Shown here: one piece after another, positions 58,662 to 64,000 of the stretch
Layout of the letters: every line of letters begins with the position of its first letter
Position numbering within the stretch: the stretch's first letter is position 1
Source: Pseudeuparius sepicola
Taxonomy: Eukaryota > Arthropoda > Insecta > Coleoptera > Anthribidae
DNA: 64,000 nucleotides
Direction: 5' to 3'
Assembly: GCA_963920635.1 (NCBI GenBank)
Contig: OY987303.1
Location: 44,887,223-44,951,222, forward strand
Translations under genes and position numbers: made by a program
The notes under the pieces: generated by a model
What the model was told of the DNA's origin: nothing
The model's input: only the letters and a program-made list of their open reading frames with translations
Databases searched by the model: none

Positions 58662-59162
58662 AATGTGATGTGTGAGGCATCTGTATGTTGGTCTCCTTTT
58701 AATGTGTAATCTCCACTAGTTTATATCCTATTCATTTTTTTTTGTTGGATCATATTTATATAATTAACTAGGTTTTAGTGTGTATGTGTCATTTACTGCT
58801 TTTATCTTATTTTATTCTCATTATTTTATGAATCTGACTTGTGAAAATACTACTATGTATGTATGGCATCAATAAATTATAATAATAATATAATAATTAC
58901 CAGGATACCAATGGTGAGGGTCGAATTTGGGACACACTGTCTATGCATATAGGTGGGACAATTGATTGTATTTGTAAAAGCAGTCCAGTTTATTTTATGA
59001 GGGCCGTGCAGTAGATCCTCTACCTATAAAATAATGATCTGCCGATGCATGCATGCTCTCTTGTCTTTTGTGTTTTTCTAATTTAACAGTGAAGTAGGTT
59101 GAGTGACGAACATACAACATTGTACTATGTTTATGTGTATGTTTATGTGTTTATGTTTCTTG

Positions 59163-60645
59163 AGCTTATGTGTTTATGTTTCTTGGGGATGCTTCCTACA
59201 TTTTTCCCACAAGGTGCGATTCCACGCTACGACCATATTTTCTTGCTAGAAATTTTTTATTTTATTTTTGACACCTGCGGAAAAACGAAACGTTCGACCA
59301 TGACTTAACCCCGTGATGGTTTCTTGCGGATGTTTCCTACAGTTTTCCCACCCAGTGTGGTTTAACGCCGTGACCGCGGTTTTATGCTAGAATTTTTTTG
59401 TTGTTTTTGACCCCTGCAAAAAAATGAAAAGCCCGACCATGAATTAACACCATGGTGGTTTCTTGGTGATGCTTCCTACATTTTTCCCACCCGGTGTGAT
59501 TCAACGCGGCAACCGTGTTTTCTTGCTAGAATTTTTTTTGTTATTTTTGACCCCTGCGAGAAAACGAAAGGTCCGACCATGACTTAACCCTATGGTGGTT
59601 TCTTGGTGATGCTTCCTACATTTTTCCCACCCGGTGTGATTCAACGCGGCGACCGTGTTTTCTTGCTAGAATTTTTTTTGTTATTTTTGACCCCTGCGAG
59701 AAAACGAAAGGTCCGACCATGACTTAACCCTATGGTGGTTTCTTGGTGATGCTTCCTACATTTTTCCCACCCGGTGTGATTCAACGCGGCGACCGTGTTT
59801 TCTTGTTAGAATTTTTTTTGTTATTTTTGACCCCTGCGAGAAAACGAAAGGTCCGACCATGACTTAACCCTATGGTGGTTTCTTAGTGATGCTTCCTACA
59901 TTTTTCCCACCCAGTGTGATTGAACGCTGCGACCACGTTTTCTTGCTAGAAATTTTTTTGTTACTTTTGACCTCTGCAAAAAAATGAAAGGCCTGACCAT
60001 GACTTAACCCTATGGTGGTTTCTTCCGGATGCTTCCTACATTTTTCCCACCCGGTGTGATTCAACGTGGCGACTGTGTTTTCTCGATAGAATTTTTTTTG
60101 TTATTTTTGACTCCTGCGAAAAAACGAAAAGTCCGACCATGACTTAACCCTATGGTGGTTGCTTCGTGATGATTCCTACATTTTTTCCACTCGGTGTGGT
60201 TCAAATCCGTGACGCGTTTTTTTTTGGAAATTTTTTTGTTACTTTTGACCTCTGCAAAAAATGAAAGGCCTGACCATGACTTAACACTATTGTGGTTTCT
60301 TCGTGATGCTTCCTACAGTTTTCCTTCCTGGTGTGGTTGAACGCCACGACCGCGTTTTTGTGCTAGAAATTTTTTTACATTATTTTTGACCTCTGCGAAA
60401 AAACCCAATAGCCCGATCATGACCTCACACTAGGGTAGTTTCTTGCTGATGCTTCCTGCAGTTTTCCCACCCATTGTGATTCCACGCCGCGACTGCATAT
60501 TCTTGCTATAATTTTTTTTATGTTGTTTTTGACCCCTGCGAAAAAATTAAAGGTCCGATTATGACTTAAATCTATGGTGGTTTCTTCGTGATGCTTCCTA
60601 CATTTTTCCCACCCGGTGTGATTCAACACGGCGACCGCGTTTTCA
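59163..60645 (+). repeat. 140-bp tandem satellite, about 10.5 copies
   Basis: GACCATGACTTAAC recurs at 59296, 59435, 59575, 59715, 59855, 59995, 60135, 60272, 60415 and 60557, spacing 137-143. Each unit has a T-rich run (TTTTTTTTGTTATTTTTGAC), TTCCTACATTTTTCCCACCC and a CG-rich GGCGACCG segment. Three central units (about 59575-59990) are nearly identical and the outer ones diverged, the pattern expected of unequal exchange. ORFs in it are incidental. Confidence 0.93.
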
Positions 60646-60734
60646 AAAAAAGTACGTAATAACTATTTCAATGTCAACTTCAGATATGAACGACTTCATG
60701 AAAATATTCTTATAAACGGATTTATCCCAACGGG

Positions 60735-61080
60735 TTAAGAGGGGGTTGCCGACAGCGAAAGTGACGTTAGATTTCGTATTTTTTTAAGTTGTATAGCATA
60801 AAATCTAATAACATTTTACCTGGCAAAAATTTAGTACAAACATCTCTGTCTTCATTTTAATCATAAGATCTTAAAAGCACATGCACTGGAATTATTATTT
60901 TTCCCAAGGTTTTCATAACCTATAAAACAAAACACTGCTTGTAAGATCTTATGAATAAAATGAAGACAGAGATGTTTGTACTAAATTTTTGCCAGGTAAA
61001 ATGTTATTAGATTTTATGCTATACAACTTAAAAAAATACGAAATCTAACGTCACTTTCGCTGTCGGCAACCCCCTCTTAA
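60735..61080. mobile_element. 346-bp TTAA-flanked MITE, copy 2
   Basis: TTAAGAGGGGGTTGCCGACA is mirrored at the other end. The arms are about 145 bp and near-perfect, around a 55-bp spacer. It has exactly the length of the copy at 6517-6862, with the spacer inverted. TTAA at both borders fits piggyBac-type insertion, though TA targeting cannot be excluded. Confidence 0.85.
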
Positions 61081-61306
61081 GGTGTGCATCATTTATTTTA
61101 TTGTATGTTCAAATCCCCCATTACAATATGCATTGTTTATTTATCAATGGCAATGCCAATTTGGAACAGAAAAAACAATTTTTTAAACCTTAATTATCTC
61201 CCTTAATTATCTCCCTATAGGTACACTGGAAACACACTTATACAAATCACATTAAGTTCAATATATAATAACAAGTTCAAATATCACATTTACAGTTATG
61301 GTATAA

Positions 61307-61994
61307 TCACAAAGTACTCTTTAAAACATACCTAAACCTATTTAAACTGGAATCAAATAGATCAACACTTGCAACATTACAAAGCTGATTAGCACCATCT
61401 AGAATTTGGACAATAGGATCATTCATGCCATAGTTGGTTGGGTGAAATGGAACAGTGAAGGTTCTAACGTTCCTCCCCCTTCTACCACCAACATTGAAGG
61501 GAATCAATTCGAGCAGCTCGGGACACTTTATTTCATTACTGATCAAGTTATGAAGAAAGCACAGATCGGCAATCCTCCTTCTCGTCTGCAAAGTCTGCAG
61601 ATTCAGCGCCAGACGTATGACATCGTACTGGTATTCACCTCTTTGATAACCACAGCGATATGCAACAACTCTCAGAAACTTTCTCTGTACCCCCATAATC
61701 GCATCGATGTGAACCTGATAACCAGGAGACCAAACAACCGAACAGTAATCCAACAATGATCTCACAAAGGAACAATACGACCCTGAAAGTCACCACTGAA
61801 AACTCAGCGGATATACGTTGTATAAATCCTAGGACCTTGTATGCCCTAGTAACTATATTATTAATGTGTTCACTGAAAGCCAACTTCTGATCAAACATAA
61901 TTCCAAGATCTTTCATCTTGATGCACAGTAGCAACTCAGCTCCCCCAAGACAGGTGAGCGAGTGAAAATCACACCTGAACCTACGATAAAGTAA
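61307..61994 (-). pseudogene. LINE reverse-transcriptase C-terminal relic
   Basis: Minus strand: KDLGIMFDQKLAFSEHINNI, then in another frame RSLLDYCSVVWSPGYQVHID and VQRKFLRVVAYRCGYQ. These are typical of the region after the RT active site in insect non-LTR retrotransposons (KDLGV.FD..L.F..HI..I; LEYCS.VWSP......I..VQR.FLR). A frameshift near 61775 separates the two parts, and the catalytic domain is missing, so it is a 5'-truncated copy. It is not the same family as the LINE at 54.8 kb. Downstream 61090-61306 is probably its 3' UTR. Confidence 0.8.
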
Positions 61995-62204
61995 ATGATG
62001 CTTTCATAGGCACTCACATAACCTGTTGGGCTAAATTCACTTTAGAAGATTATTTTCATATCATATCTGATCATATCTGACGTTGATATTGAATTAATAG
62101 TTTTTAATCAAAAATTTGGCGGTCCATCCGGAGAAGACCTCTTTTCATTTTTGTTAATCGGCCTCGGAATTATATCTATTTATTTATCTAAAGTGACTGG
62201 CCTA

Positions 62205-62826
62205 AAGGCCGGTCCACATGCAACGATGTATCGATTTACTTGCGCATGCAAATGCATGCGCAAGTAAATGGTTACAGATAAATCGTTACAAATTCAGTGC
62301 GTCCACATTATAACAACTTATTGTAGTAAAGCTGCAATTTTCGCTTGATACAATAATCATTGAGGAAGGGTTTTTGGAGTATTTTGGTGTTTTGTTTAAA
62401 TGAGGAAACGTTTAAATAGAACTAGATGGTCTAAAGCATGATTATTGAAACAAAGTGCATTTTACCATTGAATTCTATTATAGAATTATGCGAAATGGTC
62501 GACATATATTTTAACAAATTTAAAATAAATCAGTTATTGTTTTAGTTTTAATTAATTTAATAATTTCCAGCCTAAAAATAGGTAGGAGTCAGCTACCATC
62601 ACACCTAAAAACTGTACAAATCTCGGATAAGCGTACACACGTTACGATTTGCATGCGCAAATCTCCCAAAGCTATGCTTTTCGGCTCAGACTTTCAACTC
62701 CGACGTCCAACTTTGCACAGTTCTAAATTTTGTGCAAATCTGCTGTCCACACGCAACGATTTATCTGTACCGATTTACTTGTGCATGCAAATCGTATGCT
62801 ATATCATTGCGTGTGGACCGGGCTTA
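62205..62826. mobile_element. Inverted-repeat element with CATGCGCAAGTAAAT palindromes
   Basis: AGGCCGGTCCACATGCAACG on the left pairs with the inverse of AAGCCCGGTCCACACGCAAT on the right. A near-perfect 38-bp palindrome (62234-62271) centres on TGCAAATGCATGCG, and GATTTACTTG.GCATGCAAA recurs at 62772. No ORF. The superfamily is unclear. Confidence 0.65.
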
Positions 62827-64000
62827 AAAGAGTGACAAAAGGAAGTATGACGGTGTTTTATTTTGTGTTTTGAAAATAATGGCTGTTGTAAAGACCATCT
62901 GCTGAAGTAAGTTACGTCACAGAATAAATAGATTCACCTATTTATTCTGTGGTTAGGTTCTCTTAATTGTCATTTTTGTTTTAGAGATGGTTTGATTTTT
63001 TAATACATAATTATTTATAATTTAGAATTATTGATGGCAATTATTGCAGTTGCTTTTCCTATGGCTATTTAATAAAAACTAGCTTACAACTTGTTAACGG
63101 TTAGTTATAGAAAAAAATATTTAAGAACAAATACTTTGAATTTAGCAACCTTTTAAAATATACGATAAATAACTCTCTGTAGAAGAATTTGCAAATTCCA
63201 AAATCAACAAGTGATTTATTATTGTTATAAATTAAAAGCTACACTTTGGTATAAAATGTTATAATAATCGGCCCACATTGATATTTTCAATAAAATGCAA
63301 TAAAATAAAATGGTCAGAAATAAGAACAAAAAATTGTTGTTACTGATCATATACTCATTACATTCCATGTTAAAATTAAACTTCACAATTTTTAGAAAAG
63401 GTTATTTTTTAAATGACTTTTTAATAGCACCCTGTATATTAAACCTAACATCATATTCTAATTTCTCGGAAAATTCTACACAACTCTAGCTGTTGAACCA
63501 TTAATTATTATCAAATACAATAAGAACAAGGTATATAGCATATTATCTTCATAGTTGGCTTTATTTTTAGAATACTTCCAAAGCAGTTTTTCTCTTACTT
63601 ACATGAAAGAGTATATAAGTCAAGCCAGTTGGCGAGCAGAATGCTTTAATGTCTATAGGTGAAGATAGTGGAGAGACTTAAACTATAAACAATATTTTTG
63701 GAGGTGATTGAAATTCTTATGAATTGATTCTGCAGACTGAAGGTTTGTTATATTATTGTGTAAAAATTATAATGTCTCTATACCCAACACATCTGGTTTC
63801 TTGTCCAAAATCATTTATTATAATACATGAATGATCCGAATGTGACCAAGCTGAGGATTTTATACCCATATCAAAATAAACCTTCACTACATCAACTCTC
63901 CTAATACAAGAACCCTAGTCTATAGGTACTGAGATCTCTACTCACCCGGGACAGAAAACATACTAAGGTCTAAGCCATGGAGTAAGTGTAAAAATAGTCT
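62827..64000. other. AT-rich sequence, no gene seen
   Basis: The only recognisable item is a stray CACCCTGTATA transposon end near 63430. If the NAD+ synthetase gene is intact, this would be part of its first intron. Confidence 0.5.

Larger units (their letters stand above)
54773..58896 (+). mobile_element. Intact non-LTR retrotransposon (LINE), about 4.1 kb
   Basis: The unit has a very short 5' UTR, ORF1, ORF2, a 230-bp 3' UTR with AATAAA near 58870 and a TAA/TAATAA microsatellite tail instead of poly(A). It interrupts an inverted-repeat element: the sequence before it (CTATCTCTTGTAAT) and after it (TACCAGGATACCAATGG) join to match, in inverse, 43025-43066. That fixes the insertion point and shows the element is complete or nearly so. 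Any target duplication is only a few A/T bases and ambiguous. Confidence 0.85.
42669..59021. mobile_element. Outer inverted-repeat element split by nested insertions
   Basis: GATCAGGGCCCTTGTAAAAT with AAACTGGACCG (42676-42706) pairs with 58984-59019. A TA-type end CAGTGTCCCAAATTCAACCC (43007) pairs with 58939. The left arm 43020-43330 pairs imperfectly with 54460-54790 on the far side. The arms enclose, in order, the hAT-like element, the ATTATCGACAC element, the 51267-54377 nest and the LINE. The original element was probably under 2.5 kb. The outermost (42669) and inner (43007) ends may belong to two elements. Confidence 0.6.

Noticed and set aside
59163..60645. CRISPR array or gene family
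   Set aside because: The units are contiguous 140-bp tandem repeats without unique spacers; this is a eukaryotic satellite.

Overview
This window looks like insect nuclear DNA. It is AT-rich, and two conserved animal genes appear only as short exons with GT/AG borders and very long introns. Almost everything else is transposons and their relics. The module CGGCCAAGTGCGAGTCG is one I know mainly from moth and butterfly repeats, and the many CAGGGTGTCC ends are seen in several insect orders. I would not name the order beyond 'insect, perhaps Lepidoptera'.

Host genes. (1) A cytosolic carboxypeptidase of the AGBL2/AGBL3 type is on the minus strand. Five consecutive exons (9850-10070, 9128-9280, 8824-9053, 2762-2908, 1-163) join with matching phases and encode the region upstream of the catalytic zinc site. 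A phase-compatible start exon may lie at 17486-17513. The catalytic part lies beyond the left edge. (2) Glutamine-dependent NAD+ synthetase is on the plus strand. Its first coding exon is 42364-42509. No second exon was found, so intron 1 probably runs past the right edge (>21 kb). From about 17.5 to 42.3 kb I see no convincing host gene.

Transposons, left to right: 0.2-1.1 kb and 4.8-6.5 kb, ATAGACC-ended repeats; 6.5 kb, a 346-bp MITE with a second copy at 60.7 kb; 10.7-11.5 kb, a palindromic element; 12.5-13.96 kb, two opposed tandem arrays; 14.7-17.06 kb, a hAT-like element; 19.9-22.05 kb, three elements nested inside each other; 24.2-24.75 kb, a Tc1/mariner-group transposase relic; 27.84-34.56 kb, a possible 6.7-kb element holding a THAP-domain exon and a nested hAT element; 37.0-38.9 kb, LINE and transposase relics and a MITE; 39.1-39.8 kb, an element studded with GGCCAATGTCC.

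From 42.67 to 59.02 kb a single inverted-repeat element has been split by many later insertions: a hAT-like element (43781-49024), which holds a palindromic element (44279-47809), which holds an apparently intact DD41D mariner-type transposon (45219-47531); an element studded with ATTATCGACAC (49091-51203); a further nest (51267-54377); and an intact non-LTR retrotransposon (about 54773-58896). The right end has a 140-bp satellite (59.16-60.65 kb), a MITE, a LINE relic (61.3-62.0 kb) and one more inverted-repeat element (62.2-62.8 kb).

The most notable observations are: a UUUUUUA slip site exactly at the ORF1/ORF2 junction of the intact LINE; a 57-bp intron-like interruption in the DD41D transposase; hAT-like elements whose ends are packed with unrelated short repeats; and elements carrying many dispersed copies of a single 11-bp word taken from their own terminus.
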